This document shows positions 16,461 through 25,513 of a DNA stretch of 60,737 bases, one piece after another. The stretch is from Bacillota bacterium (lineage in GTDB: Bacteria > Bacillota > Clostridia > Christensenellales > CAG-138): NCBI GenBank assembly GCA_023409435.1, contig JAEYHP010000117.1, positions 1 through 60,737 of the forward strand. The letters are read 5' to 3'. The position numbers were made by a program, and so were the translations under genes. The stretch's first letter is position 1. Every line of letters starts with the position of its first letter. The notes below the pieces were generated by a model. That model saw nothing but the letters and a program-made list of their open reading frames with translations. It was not told where the DNA came from and made no database searches.

Positions 16461-18026
16461 ATGCAAGACTCTCACGGCGGAATGCGCTTAGCGAACGCGG
16501 TGCGGGACGCTTATGCCCGCGGCCAGGCGGATTATTCCATGGAGCCGCTGGTCCGCGTGGACGCGCAGGGAAATGCAATCGGCCGCATCCGCGACGGGGA
16601 CGCGGTGATATTCTGCTGCCGCCGCGGCGAGCGGGAGATCGAGCTGACGGACGCGTTTACGGCTGCGGAGTTTCCGCACTTTGCGCGGGCGGGCTTTTCG
16701 GACCTCGCTTTTGTGATCCTGACCATGTACCACGAAAAGTACAAGGACCTTCCCATCGCCTTCGCGCCCACACGCGGGAAGGACACACTGGCGGAAACGG
16801 CAAGTAAGGCTGGGCTCAGGCAGCTTCACTGCGCGGAATCCGAAAAATACGCTCATGTGACGTTCTTTTTAAACGGCGGGAACAATGTGCCGCCCCCCGG
16901 CGAGGACGATATTTGCATTCCCTCGCCCAAGGGCATTCCCTTTGACCAGGTCCCGGCGCTGCGCCTCCCCGAGGTGGCGGATACGGTCATAAAGGGGCTG
17001 GAGGACGGCTATGAATGGATCGTGGTCAATTTCGCAAACGGGGACGTCATCGGCCACACCGCAAACGAAAAGGCAAAAATAGAGTGCGCCGCGCATGTGG
17101 ATTACCACCTGGGGCGCGTGCTGGAAGCCGCTAAAAAGCAGGGCTATGTAACCGCCATTACCGCCGACCACGGCAACCTGGAGGAAATGATTACGCCCGA
17201 AGGCAAGCCGCATGTGGCGCATACGTCGAACCTCGTTCCCTTCTTCCTGATCGACCCCACAGCGGACGCTTCCATTTCGCTTTCGGACGGGAGTCTTTCC
17301 AATATCGCGCCCACCGCTTTGCAGGTACTCGGCATTCAACAGCCCGAAAGCATGACGGGCGCAAGCCTTGCTTCGGGGCATGCTTTTGGTAAGGGACGCA
17401 AGCTGCTGCTTATCATTCTGGACGGGTGGGGGATAGGGAAAGAGGATGCTACCAACCCCATTTATCTCGCGCAGACGCCCGTATGGGATATGCTTAACGC
17501 CAACTATTCGCCTTCCCGGCTGCAAGCTTCCGGCGAGGCGGTGGGTTTGCAGGCGGGCAAGCCCGGCAATTCGGAGGCGGGGCACTCCAATATCGGCGCA
17601 GGCAGGGTGGTGCAGCAGGATGATATACGGCTGGATCAGGCCATGAAGGACGGCTCCTTTTTGCAAAACGAGGTGTTCTTAAGCGCGATCGATCGAGTCC
17701 GGAAAAACGGCGGCGCGTTGCATTTGCTTTCCCTGCTCACAAAAAAATCCTCCCACGGCTCCATAGACTATCCGCTGGCTTTGCTGCAAATGGCCAAAGA
17801 CCTGCCCGAGGTATATGTGCATATCATATTCGACGGGCGCAGCACAGAGCCGGGCAGCGCGCCTGGGCTGCTTGAGGAGCTTGAGGCGCAAATTAAAAAA
17901 ATAGGCACGGGGCAGATCGTGGACGGCGCGGGGCGCGGGCTGGCTCTGGACCGGGACGGGAATTACGCAAAAATAGAGAAGATATACGCCGAGCTTGTGC
18001 AAGGCGCCGGGGTGCGATACGGCTGA
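16461..18026 (+). CDS. Cofactor-independent phosphoglycerate mutase, circularly permuted
   Basis: All parts of a GpmI-type mutase are present (521 residues; the family has about 510) but in permuted order. Residues 1 to about 305 correspond to canonical positions about 209-511, ending in the canonical C-terminal motif QPESMTGASL. Residues about 310-521 correspond to canonical 1 to about 212, opening with KLLLIILDGWG. Metal and catalytic residues keep canonical spacing: D195 and H199 (GDVIGHT), D236-H237 (TADHGN), H254 (VAHTSN), D321 (ILDGW) and the phosphoserine S371 (GNSEAGH). Substrate-binding features also seen are the arginines in CRRGER, K in SEKYAHV, H in KKSSHGS and the arginines in AGRGLALDRD. 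GRDTPP of the family is GRSTEP here. The start has AGGAGG upstream. Likely activity is 2-/3-phosphoglycerate isomerisation, or that of a related phosphate ester. Confidence 0.92.
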   Translation: MQDSHGGMRLANAVRDAYARGQADYSMEPLVRVDAQGNAIGRIRDGDAVIFCCRRGEREIELTDAFTAAEFPHFARAGFSDLAFVILTMYHEKYKDLPIAFAPTRGKDTLAETASKAGLRQLHCAESEKYAHVTFFLNGGNNVPPPGEDDICIPSPKGIPFDQVPALRLPEVADTVIKGLEDGYEWIVVNFANGDVIGHTANEKAKIECAAHVDYHLGRVLEAAKKQGYVTAITADHGNLEEMITPEGKPHVAHTSNLVPFFLIDPTADASISLSDGSLSNIAPTALQVLGIQQPESMTGASLASGHAFGKGRKLLLIILDGWGIGKEDATNPIYLAQTPVWDMLNANYSPSRLQASGEAVGLQAGKPGNSEAGHSNIGAGRVVQQDDIRLDQAMKDGSFLQNEVFLSAIDRVRKNGGALHLLSLLTKKSSHGSIDYPLALLQMAKDLPEVYVHIIFDGRSTEPGSAPGLLEELEAQIKKIGTGQIVDGAGRGLALDRDGNYAKIEKIYAELVQGAGVRYG

Positions 18027-18136
18027 AATACGGGCGTAAATTTCCGGAACTTCTAACGAAGATTCTGTCAGTGACCCCGAAAAATGCCGCGATAAACGGA
18101 GGAATTCCCCCTTGCAGGGGCCTGTGGAGCATGCAA

Positions 18137-18188
18137 TTGACATCCTATATGAATATGTAGTATGATGACTAAAACGAAAACGTTTGCA
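18137..18188 (+). promoter_or_regulatory. Promoter and operator of the second LacI regulator
   Basis: TTGACA (18137-18142), 18-base spacer, TATGAT (18161-18166), then the operator CGAAAACGTTTGCA (18175-18188). The operator differs from the one upstream of iolM (45824) at one of 14 positions. It covers the start of transcription, pointing to autorepression or cross-regulation with the third LacI protein. Confidence 0.8.
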
Positions 18189-18207
18189 TTCTACAGGAGC
18201 GTGCATT

Positions 18208-19215
18208 ATGAAAAACGTTACAATTAAGGACATCGCCAAGGTCGCGAAGGTATCCTATGCCACCGTTTCGCGCGCATTGTCCAACAGCCCCGAGATCAGT
18301 ATCGAAACTCGCGAGCGCATTGTGAAGATTTGCAAGGAAATGGGCTATACCACCAATTTCGTGGCCCGTTCCATGGTAATGAAGAAAACAAAGCTTCTCG
18401 GGCTGATCGTAACCAGCATAGAAAACCCGTTTATGTCCGAGATCGCGTACCATATCGAGCTGAACGCGCGGGCACACGGCTACAACATCATGCTGTGCAA
18501 TTCCTCCAACGACCTCAATCAGGAGGAGCAGGTGTTCGAATTGCTGATGGGCAGGCAGGTGGACGGTATCATCATCGTCCCCTCCAGCATCGATACGTAT
18601 GGCCGAATTAAGAAGTATCTGGACAAAGTGCCTACCGTATTTGTCAGCGAAAACCTGCGGGACGCGCCGGAAAGCTATGTGGCCGTGGATAACTACCGGG
18701 GCACGTATATCGGCACGGAATACCTGTATTCCCTGGGGCACAGGAATATCCTGTATTTTGCCCGCCGCAAAGGCAGCAACACGCACCAGCTCCGTGCGGA
18801 CGGTTACAGCGACGCCTGCAAGCATTTCCAGATTACGCCGCACTTTTTCAGCAGCCCGTACATGGCGAGTTCCATACAGAACGGCTATACCCTGGCCAAA
18901 CAGCTTTTTGACAGCCATTTTGATTGCACCGCCATATTCGCGTCCACGGACTCTAACGCTTTGGGCGTGCTGCAGGCGGCCGACGAATGCGGTGTACGGA
19001 TACCCGAAGATATCTCGCTGCTCGGGTTTGACAACATCCATTTTACGGGCCTTCCCAAAATCAACCTGACCACGATCGAGCAGCCTAAAATGACGATGGC
19101 TGCGATAGCGGTGGATATGATGATGGAAAAGCTCCGCAATCCGTCGCTCGGCTACTCGCACCAGATACTTTTGCCCACGCTGATCAAGCGAAAATCCTGC
19201 ATTTCGCTGGTATAA
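18208..19215 (+). CDS. LacI-family transcriptional regulator (second)
   Basis: 335-residue repressor. The start at 18208 has AGGAG seven bases upstream. The helix-turn-helix covers residues 3-22 (VTIKDIAKVAKVSYATVSRA), with ligand-domain landmarks ENPFMSEIAYHIE, GRQVDGIIIVPSS, VAVDNYRGT and LLGFDNIHFTGLPKINLTTIEQPK. These landmarks are nearly the same in the third LacI protein at 46049, so the two are close paralogues and may bind related ligands and operators. It precedes the PHP and PfkB genes on the same strand with a 19-base gap. Confidence 0.94.
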   Translation: MKNVTIKDIAKVAKVSYATVSRALSNSPEISIETRERIVKICKEMGYTTNFVARSMVMKKTKLLGLIVTSIENPFMSEIAYHIELNARAHGYNIMLCNSSNDLNQEEQVFELLMGRQVDGIIIVPSSIDTYGRIKKYLDKVPTVFVSENLRDAPESYVAVDNYRGTYIGTEYLYSLGHRNILYFARRKGSNTHQLRADGYSDACKHFQITPHFFSSPYMASSIQNGYTLAKQLFDSHFDCTAIFASTDSNALGVLQAADECGVRIPEDISLLGFDNIHFTGLPKINLTTIEQPKMTMAAIAVDMMMEKLRNPSLGYSHQILLPTLIKRKSCISLV

Positions 19216-19234
19216 TTTTTGACCCGGAGGACCT

Positions 19235-19963
19235 ATGAAAGAATACTTGTACGACCCGCACGTCCATACTTTGGAAACCAGCCTCTGTGGAAGGATCCCC
19301 GCAAAAACACTGGTGGAAACGTACCATGAGAAAGGCTACGCCGGAATCGTCGTGACGGACCACCTGCATGAGACCTACATTTCCTCACTTACATGCCACG
19401 ACGATTGGGACGCCTGCGTGGACCGATTTCTCCTTGGCTACAACGCTGCAAAGCAAAGGGGCGCCGAGTTAGGGTTTGACGTGCTTCTGGGGGCGGAACT
19501 TCGTTTTGAACAGGAAAGCAACAACGATTACCTGGTATATGGCATAGACGAGGCATTCCTGAGAAGAAACCCCTACCCGTACCGCATGGACCCGCACGAT
19601 TTTTTCGATACATTTAAAAACGAGGTATTGATCATACACGCGCACCCGTTCCGGGAACAGCACGGCCCCATCCTTTACGATTGCGTGCACGGGATCGAAT
19701 ACATCAACTGCAGCCCCCGCCATGAAAACGGCAACGAAGAGGCTCTGGCGCTTTGTATGGAAAACCCGCATTTATTCAGGACCTGCAGCTCGGATACGCA
19801 CCGCCCCGGGGACGAAGGGCGCGCCGCAATGGTGTTTGATAGGCGGCTTTTTGATTCCTTCGATTATAAACGCGCGGTGGAGCAAGGGGCCTACCGGCTG
19901 AAGAGCGAGGAATTTCAGCACCTGATTACAAAATGCAACGCCCATTTCGGAGGAAGGAATTAG
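19235..19963 (+). CDS. PHP-domain metal-dependent phosphoesterase
   Basis: 242-residue PHP-family protein. Metal-binding motifs appear in order: DPHVHT (H9, H11), VTDHLHE, LGAELRFE, IIHAHPFRE and CSSDTHRP. PHP proteins hydrolyse phosphate monoesters or diesters (histidinol phosphatase, nucleoside 3',5'-bisphosphate phosphatases, cyclic phosphate esterases). The gene stops one base before the PfkB start (TAG then ATG), so the two are surely co-translated. The substrate is unknown; the neighbouring kinase makes a phosphorylation/dephosphorylation pair conceivable. Confidence 0.87.
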   Translation: MKEYLYDPHVHTLETSLCGRIPAKTLVETYHEKGYAGIVVTDHLHETYISSLTCHDDWDACVDRFLLGYNAAKQRGAELGFDVLLGAELRFEQESNNDYLVYGIDEAFLRRNPYPYRMDPHDFFDTFKNEVLIIHAHPFREQHGPILYDCVHGIEYINCSPRHENGNEEALALCMENPHLFRTCSSDTHRPGDEGRAAMVFDRRLFDSFDYKRAVEQGAYRLKSEEFQHLITKCNAHFGGRN

Positions 19964-20860
19964 ATGGGGAAGAAATTTGACACGTTCATTCTTGGCCAGC
20001 CCAGTTTGGACGTCAACACGGATTATGACGGAGTGACCAGAAAATCCATCGGCGGTGCGGTTGTGTATTCCGGCTTCGCAGCGTCAGGTATGGGCCGTTC
20101 GGTTGCCGTGCTGCCTAAAGTAAACAAAGCCGATATGGATGTTCACGAGGTGTTTGCTGCAGCGAAAAACGTGACGGTATTCCCCGTCTATAGCGAGCAA
20201 AGCACTTCCATCCAAAATGTTTACCACACCGCCGACCGCGAAAGGCGCACCTGCACCATGCTAAGCCGCATAGAGCCGTACGCGGTAAGCGAGATCCCCG
20301 AAGTGGACGCTGAAATCTACCACATCGCAGGGCTGATGCGCGGGGATTTAAGCAACGAAATCATCGCCTATGCCGCCAAAAAAGCCATGGCAGCCGTAGA
20401 TGTGCAATGCCTGCTCCGGTGCGAGGAAAACGACGCCATGGTATTCCACGATTGGGAAGAGAAGCGAAGTTACCTCCCCATGATCCGCTTTTTGAAGACG
20501 GACGCCGCGGAAGCGGAAATACTGACTGGCCTCACCGACCGGGAGCAGGCCGCGAAACAGCTCTACGCGTGGGGCGCAAAAGAGGTCATGATCACCCACA
20601 ACACCGAAGTGCTCGTATACGATGGAAAGAAAGTATACACCTGCCCCTTAAAGCCGCGCAGCCTGATTGGCCGCACGGGCCGGGGGGACACCTGCTTCTC
20701 CGCGTATATCACGGAACGCCTGTATGCGGATATTCCGGAGGCGCTGCTGTGGGCTGCTGCCTTGGTATCGCTCAAAATGGAAACGCCGGGGCCGTACTTG
20801 GGCACGCGCGAACAGGTAAAAACTTATATTGACGAATTCTATCAGGGCTGGCCGTATTGA
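19964..20860 (+). CDS. PfkB/ribokinase-family kinase
   Basis: 298-residue sugar or nucleoside kinase. Family signature 1 is represented by KSIGGAVVYSGFAASGMG near the N-terminus, and signature 2 by GRTGRGDTCFSAY with the catalytic base D242. The usual DTxGAGD is altered to RTGRGD, but the aspartate and the glycines of the anion hole are kept. The protein would phosphorylate a hydroxymethyl group at the expense of ATP. It directly follows the PHP gene. Candidate substrates in this context are inositol or a sugar acid, but the sequence does not decide. Confidence 0.85.
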   Translation: MGKKFDTFILGQPSLDVNTDYDGVTRKSIGGAVVYSGFAASGMGRSVAVLPKVNKADMDVHEVFAAAKNVTVFPVYSEQSTSIQNVYHTADRERRTCTMLSRIEPYAVSEIPEVDAEIYHIAGLMRGDLSNEIIAYAAKKAMAAVDVQCLLRCEENDAMVFHDWEEKRSYLPMIRFLKTDAAEAEILTGLTDREQAAKQLYAWGAKEVMITHNTEVLVYDGKKVYTCPLKPRSLIGRTGRGDTCFSAYITERLYADIPEALLWAAALVSLKMETPGPYLGTREQVKTYIDEFYQGWPY

Positions 20861-20905
20861 TCGTTTTCATAATACTTTGAAGTCTAGGGGGAAGGGGGCA
20901 GGCAT

Positions 20906-21595
20906 ATGTTCGATTGGTTTGAATCATTGGGCCTGCAGGACCTCAACTTTTTCTCGATTGCCCTGAGGATATTGCTGGCATCCGTATTCGGAGGTGCCCT
21001 GGGTCTGGAAAGATCATTAAAGCGCCGCGCAGCGGGGTTTCGGACCTACATGCTGGTTTGCCTGAGCGCGTGTCTCGTAATGATGACAGGGCAATATATG
21101 GCTTCCCGGCTGGGCGGCACGGACCCCGCCCGTCTGGGCGCGCAGGTGATCAGCGGCATCGGCTTTTTAGGCGCGGGCAGCATATTGATTACGGGCACGC
21201 GGCAGATCAAAGGAATAACGACCGCCGCGGGGCTCTGGTCCTCGGCTTGTCTGGGGATCGCGATCGGCATAGGTTTTTATGCGGGCGCTCTTATTATGTT
21301 CCTCACGATGTTCCTTGTGATGACGATTTTCAATTTTATTGAGTCCAAGTATGTCGGCCGTTCCAAGCGGCTGCTGCTGTACGCGGTGCTTGAGAGTACG
21401 CAGGGGATCGCGAGCTTTTTTGATGTCGCCAAACAGAACAACGTGTTGATAGACGGTTATGAAACCATGCGCTCAGAATACCCGCCCGGAATAGGCATGT
21501 TCATTACGCTTCGCTTCAAAGAGAGGAGAAGCCACAGCGAGGTGCTCGAAATCATGCGCCCGAGCGAAGGCCTGATCTATATGGAGGAAATCTAG
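20906..21595 (+). CDS. MgtC/SapB-family membrane protein
   Basis: 229-residue protein with about five hydrophobic segments in the first 150 residues and a soluble C-terminal domain. Family motifs are GGALGLERSLKRRAAGFRT, VISGIGFLGAGSI, IKGITTAAGLW and ACLGIAIGIGFY. MgtC proteins help cells under magnesium or phosphate limitation and can act on phosphate or ATP homeostasis. The gene is preceded by GGGGGAAGG and follows the kinase by 45 bases, so co-transcription is possible. A phosphate link would fit the surrounding phosphoester genes, but that is inference. Confidence 0.88.
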   Translation: MFDWFESLGLQDLNFFSIALRILLASVFGGALGLERSLKRRAAGFRTYMLVCLSACLVMMTGQYMASRLGGTDPARLGAQVISGIGFLGAGSILITGTRQIKGITTAAGLWSSACLGIAIGIGFYAGALIMFLTMFLVMTIFNFIESKYVGRSKRLLLYAVLESTQGIASFFDVAKQNNVLIDGYETMRSEYPPGIGMFITLRFKERRSHSEVLEIMRPSEGLIYMEEI

Positions 21596-21696
21596 ACCCT
21601 TTCCGTCTTGTCTTTCTGCCCCGTGGCTCAATGGAAACAGCCACTTAACCCCGTTCCTTGATTGACGCGTACACGCCGCACGCTTAAGGAGCCGAC

Positions 21697-23409
21697 ATGC
21701 ATATTGCCCGCCAGTATTTAAAACCTTATATCGGCAGGATGTCCTTTGGGCTGCTCATCAAGTTTATCGGCACAATGATGGATCTGGTTTTGCCGTGGCT
21801 GCTCGCATACGTGATTGATGAGGTTATCCCGATCAAGGACGTTAAAGCGGTATATCTTTATGGCGGGCTGATGATGCTCTGCGCCGGGGTCGCATTCTCC
21901 TTCAACGTTTGGGCCAACCGAATGGCGGCCAAGGTATCCCGGGATATTACGCGGGAATTGCGTTTTGATCTTTTTAAAAAAATCTCCCGCCTGTCCTTTT
22001 CCGATATGAACCGCTTCGCCCTGCCTTCGCTGATCTCCAGGCTCACCAATGACACATACAACATCCATACGCTGCTGGACAGGATGCAGCGGTTGGGGGT
22101 GCGCACGCCGCTTTTAATCGCGGGGGGCATCACGCTTTCTTTTATGATGGAGCCAGCGATGGCGCTGATCCAGCTGTTGATGACCCCGGCTTTGATCGTG
22201 CTGGTGCGGTGGGTATACAAAAGGAGCACGCCGCTTTACCGGGAGGAGCAGCAGAAAATAGAGGGTCTTGTGCGCATCTTGCGCGAAAACGCGGTGGGCG
22301 TGCGCGTCATCAAGGCGCTGTCGAAGACCGGCTATGAAAAGCAGCGGTTCGCCAAGATAAATGAAAGCGTGGCGGATATCGAAAAAAAGGCGGGCCGGGT
22401 CGTGGCCTCCACCAACCCGATGATGAGCCTGATATTGAACATCGGGCTGATGTTGGTGATTATCGTGGGCGCGTACCGCGTCCAGGCTGGACTGATGCAG
22501 GTTGGTAAAATCATCGCCTTCCTTTCGTACTATACCATCGTCATCAACGCGGCGCTTTCCATCACGAAAATGTTTGCCATCTGGTCCAGAGGCAGCGCCT
22601 CCATGCTCCGCGTTGAGGAAATCCTATTAAAAGATGGGGCCACAACGGCGGGGGACCGCGCGCATGTGGACGATGATTGCCACGTTCGTTTCGACGACGT
22701 CAGCTTCTCCTATAACGGCAAGCAAAATGATCTCTCCAACATCTCCTTCTGCGTCAAACGCGGGCAGACGCTTGGCGTCATCGGCCCCACCGGAAGCGGA
22801 AAGACGACGCTAGTGAGCCTGCTGATGCGGCTTTATGACGCGCAGAGCGGCAACATCCGGATAGACGGGGACCTTATAGGCGGCATCCCGCAAGGCGAGC
22901 TCGCCGGCCGCTTTGGCGTGGTGTTCCAGAACGACGTGCTTTTGAACGACAGCGTATATGAGAACATCTCCTTCATGCGGAATATCCCTCAAGATAGGGT
23001 GGAAAAAGCCGCCCGCGCAGCGCAGGCGGCAGAATTTATACTGGGGCTTAGCGACGGCTATAGCCACATAGTAGACATTCGGGGCGCGAATTTGAGCGGT
23101 GGCCAGAAGCAGCGGCTGCTGATTGCGCGCGCTTTAGCGGGAGACCCGGAAATACTGATACTGGACGACGCCGAAAGCGCGCTTGATTACCGTACGGACG
23201 CCCTTCTTCGCAATGCGATCAGCAATGAATACAGCCACACGACAACCGTCATCATTTCGGAGCGGATCAGTTCCGTATGCAACGCCGACCATATCCTGGT
23301 GCTCGCAGACGGGCGCGTTGAGGGCGCCGGAACCCACCGGCACTTGATGGACACCTGCGAAAGCTACCGCAAAATCGCGCAGGTGCAGATGGGAGGGGCG
23401 GTAAAATGA
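21697..23409 (+). CDS. ABC exporter half-transporter A (heterodimeric, non-canonical catalytic residue)
   Basis: 570-residue exporter subunit: six transmembrane helices (about residues 1-310) then an ATPase domain with GPTGSGKTT (about 363-371), signature LSGGQKQR and Walker B ILILDDAESALD. The catalytic glutamate after Walker B is aspartate, which usually marks the degenerate site of heterodimeric exporters of the BmrCD/TM287-288 type. It overlaps the partner gene by ATGA at 23406-23409. The cargo could be a drug, peptide or lipid; nothing specific is visible. Confidence 0.92.
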   Translation: MHIARQYLKPYIGRMSFGLLIKFIGTMMDLVLPWLLAYVIDEVIPIKDVKAVYLYGGLMMLCAGVAFSFNVWANRMAAKVSRDITRELRFDLFKKISRLSFSDMNRFALPSLISRLTNDTYNIHTLLDRMQRLGVRTPLLIAGGITLSFMMEPAMALIQLLMTPALIVLVRWVYKRSTPLYREEQQKIEGLVRILRENAVGVRVIKALSKTGYEKQRFAKINESVADIEKKAGRVVASTNPMMSLILNIGLMLVIIVGAYRVQAGLMQVGKIIAFLSYYTIVINAALSITKMFAIWSRGSASMLRVEEILLKDGATTAGDRAHVDDDCHVRFDDVSFSYNGKQNDLSNISFCVKRGQTLGVIGPTGSGKTTLVSLLMRLYDAQSGNIRIDGDLIGGIPQGELAGRFGVVFQNDVLLNDSVYENISFMRNIPQDRVEKAARAAQAAEFILGLSDGYSHIVDIRGANLSGGQKQRLLIARALAGDPEILILDDAESALDYRTDALLRNAISNEYSHTTTVIISERISSVCNADHILVLADGRVEGAGTHRHLMDTCESYRKIAQVQMGGAVK

Positions 23410-25163
23410 AAGAGCGGCTTACAGGCATTGCCGCAACCTTCGAAAGGCTGTGGAAGTATTTAAAAAACAGGCGCGGAAGGCTTGTGCTGCTCTTTACCGC
23501 CATGCTGTTCGCCAATGGGCTGGAGCTGGCAATCCCGTTTTTATCCGGCCGGGCCGTGGACGCCATAGGCATTGTATCCGGCAATGTGGATTTTTCGCGC
23601 ATCTTCATAAACTGCGGCCTTATGGCAATCTGCTTCGGGCTTTCCTCCATACTTTCCTACCGGCTTTCGGTGGGACTGATCGATTTAAGCCAGCAGGTTT
23701 CCTATGAGCTTAGAAAGGACGTGTTCCACAAGCTGGTGGATCTGCCGGTCAAGTACTTCGACACGCATTCGTCGGGGGATATCATCAGCCGGGTCTGCTT
23801 CGATATCGATACCATCAACGCCTCGCTTTCCACCGACCTGATGCAGGTATGCACCTCGGTGGTGACGGTCTTCGGGTCCTTTGTAATGCTGCTCGTCATA
23901 TCCCCGCTGCTTTCCTGCGTGTTCTTAGTGGCGGTGCCCTTTACCATGCTGTTTACGGGGCGGCAGGTCAAGCGGCAGCATCCCTTATACCTGCTCCGCT
24001 CGGAGAAGCTGGGCAAGCTCAACGGGTTCGTGGAGGAAAGCATTTCCGGCCAGAGGACCATACGGGCATACGGCAGGGAAGCGGAACAGATCGAACGGTT
24101 CCGGGAGCGCAACGACGCGGCGATTGAGGCCAACTACCGGGCGGATTATGAAAGCAGGATTTTGGGACCTTTGGTCAATTTCATCAACAACATGTCGCTG
24201 TCGTTTATCAGCGTGTTCGGGGCGCTGCTCTATATTGCGGGAAGCATCTCTTTGGGCAACATCTCCTCGTTCATCCTGTACTCGCGAAAATTTTCGGGGC
24301 CAATCCGCGAGGCGGCAAACATCATTACGGAAATACAGGCGGCGGTGGCCGCGGCGCAGCGGGTGTTCCGGCTGATCGACGAGGAGCCGGAGCCGACAGG
24401 CGAAACGGGGGAGGACGCCCCGTTTTCCCCGCAGGGGGATATCGACCTGCAGCATGTGAAGTTCGGGTATAAGCAGGATGCCGACATCCTGCACGATCTG
24501 ACGGTGGACGTCAAAAGCGGCACCTTAACCGCGATTGTTGGCCCCACGGGCGCGGGAAAGACGACAATCGTGAACCTTCTGATGCGGTTTTATGACGTAA
24601 GCGGCGGACGCATATTGGTGGACGGCTGTGATGTACGCGACATAGCCCGCAAGCAGCTGCGGCGGGCTTACGCGATGGTGCTGCAGGATACGTGGCTGTT
24701 TTATGGGACCATTTATGAGAACCTCGCTTACGGGAGTGAGAACGCTACAAGAGAGCGCGTGCAGGAGGCCGCCAAGGCGGCGAAGATCCACAATTTCATT
24801 CTGTCGCTGCCCGATGGGTACGATACCCTGCTTTCCGACGACAGCCTCAATATATCAAAAGGCCAGAAGCAGCTTTTGACCATCGCCCGCGCCATGCTGC
24901 TGGACGCCAGCATGCTGATACTGGACGAGGCGACCTCCAATGTGGATACCGCCACGGAGATAGAAATCAACGAAGCAATGAAGAAGCTGATGCGCGGAAA
25001 GACGTGCTTTGTCATTGCGCACAGGCTTTCCACCATAGAGCGCGCGGACTTGATACTTGTGATGGACCACGGGCGTATCGTGGAGCAGGGCAGGCACGAA
25101 GAGCTTTTGCAGCAAAAAGGCATGTACGCAAGCCTGTACGCGTCGCAATTTGAGATTCGTTAG
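23406..25163 (+). CDS. ABC exporter half-transporter B (heterodimeric partner)
   Basis: 585-residue partner subunit with six transmembrane helices and an ATPase domain: Walker A GPTGAGKTT, signature ISKGQKQL in place of LSGGQ, and an intact Walker B glutamate, LILDEATSNVD. Together with subunit A this gives the usual asymmetry. The consensus catalytic site pairs the good glutamate here with the good signature of A; the other site has aspartate and the altered signature. The stop is followed by a 350-base intergenic region. Confidence 0.92.
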   Translation: MKERLTGIAATFERLWKYLKNRRGRLVLLFTAMLFANGLELAIPFLSGRAVDAIGIVSGNVDFSRIFINCGLMAICFGLSSILSYRLSVGLIDLSQQVSYELRKDVFHKLVDLPVKYFDTHSSGDIISRVCFDIDTINASLSTDLMQVCTSVVTVFGSFVMLLVISPLLSCVFLVAVPFTMLFTGRQVKRQHPLYLLRSEKLGKLNGFVEESISGQRTIRAYGREAEQIERFRERNDAAIEANYRADYESRILGPLVNFINNMSLSFISVFGALLYIAGSISLGNISSFILYSRKFSGPIREAANIITEIQAAVAAAQRVFRLIDEEPEPTGETGEDAPFSPQGDIDLQHVKFGYKQDADILHDLTVDVKSGTLTAIVGPTGAGKTTIVNLLMRFYDVSGGRILVDGCDVRDIARKQLRRAYAMVLQDTWLFYGTIYENLAYGSENATRERVQEAAKAAKIHNFILSLPDGYDTLLSDDSLNISKGQKQLLTIARAMLLDASMLILDEATSNVDTATEIEINEAMKKLMRGKTCFVIAHRLSTIERADLILVMDHGRIVEQGRHEELLQQKGMYASLYASQFEIR

Positions 25164-25513
25164 GACTGCGCGAACTTTTCGCAAACGTATGCATGAAATT
25201 TTACAAAAGTAATCCTTTGCGGTGGACAATCGCTGCTTCCAGGCAGGGAAAATACTCCCCGACTGCAGGAGTGATATCGGCATGATACCGACCTTGTTCA
25301 TAGAAAAAGTCCGATATTCCTTGGGGAAAATGCGATCCTAGAAAATTGTTCATAAAAACCAATTGACAGAATAGAGATATACTATTATGATAAATACAAA
25401 TAATTTTTTACGCAAGCGTTTGCGGACTATCCCAATCCATTCGCTTTTCATTCGGCACATAATTCAGACCCCGTTCCATTCCAATTCTTCACGTTAAATC
25501 AACCGCAAGGCGG
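25164..25513 (+). promoter_or_regulatory. Intergenic region with promoter and operator of the large transport operon
   Basis: The distal half holds TTGACA (25363-25368), 17-base spacer, TATGAT (25386-25391) and, 19 bases later, the operator CGCAAGCGTTTGCG (25411-25424), which fits the pattern of the other LacI-type sites. This should drive the operon from 25514 to about 40250. The proximal half shows no coding frame and no convincing terminator for the exporter genes. Confidence 0.78.

Noticed and set aside
21697..25163. The two exporter half-transporters as a possible bacteriocin or drug system
   Set aside because: No peptide precursor, maturation protease domain or specific regulator was seen; the cargo was left unassigned.
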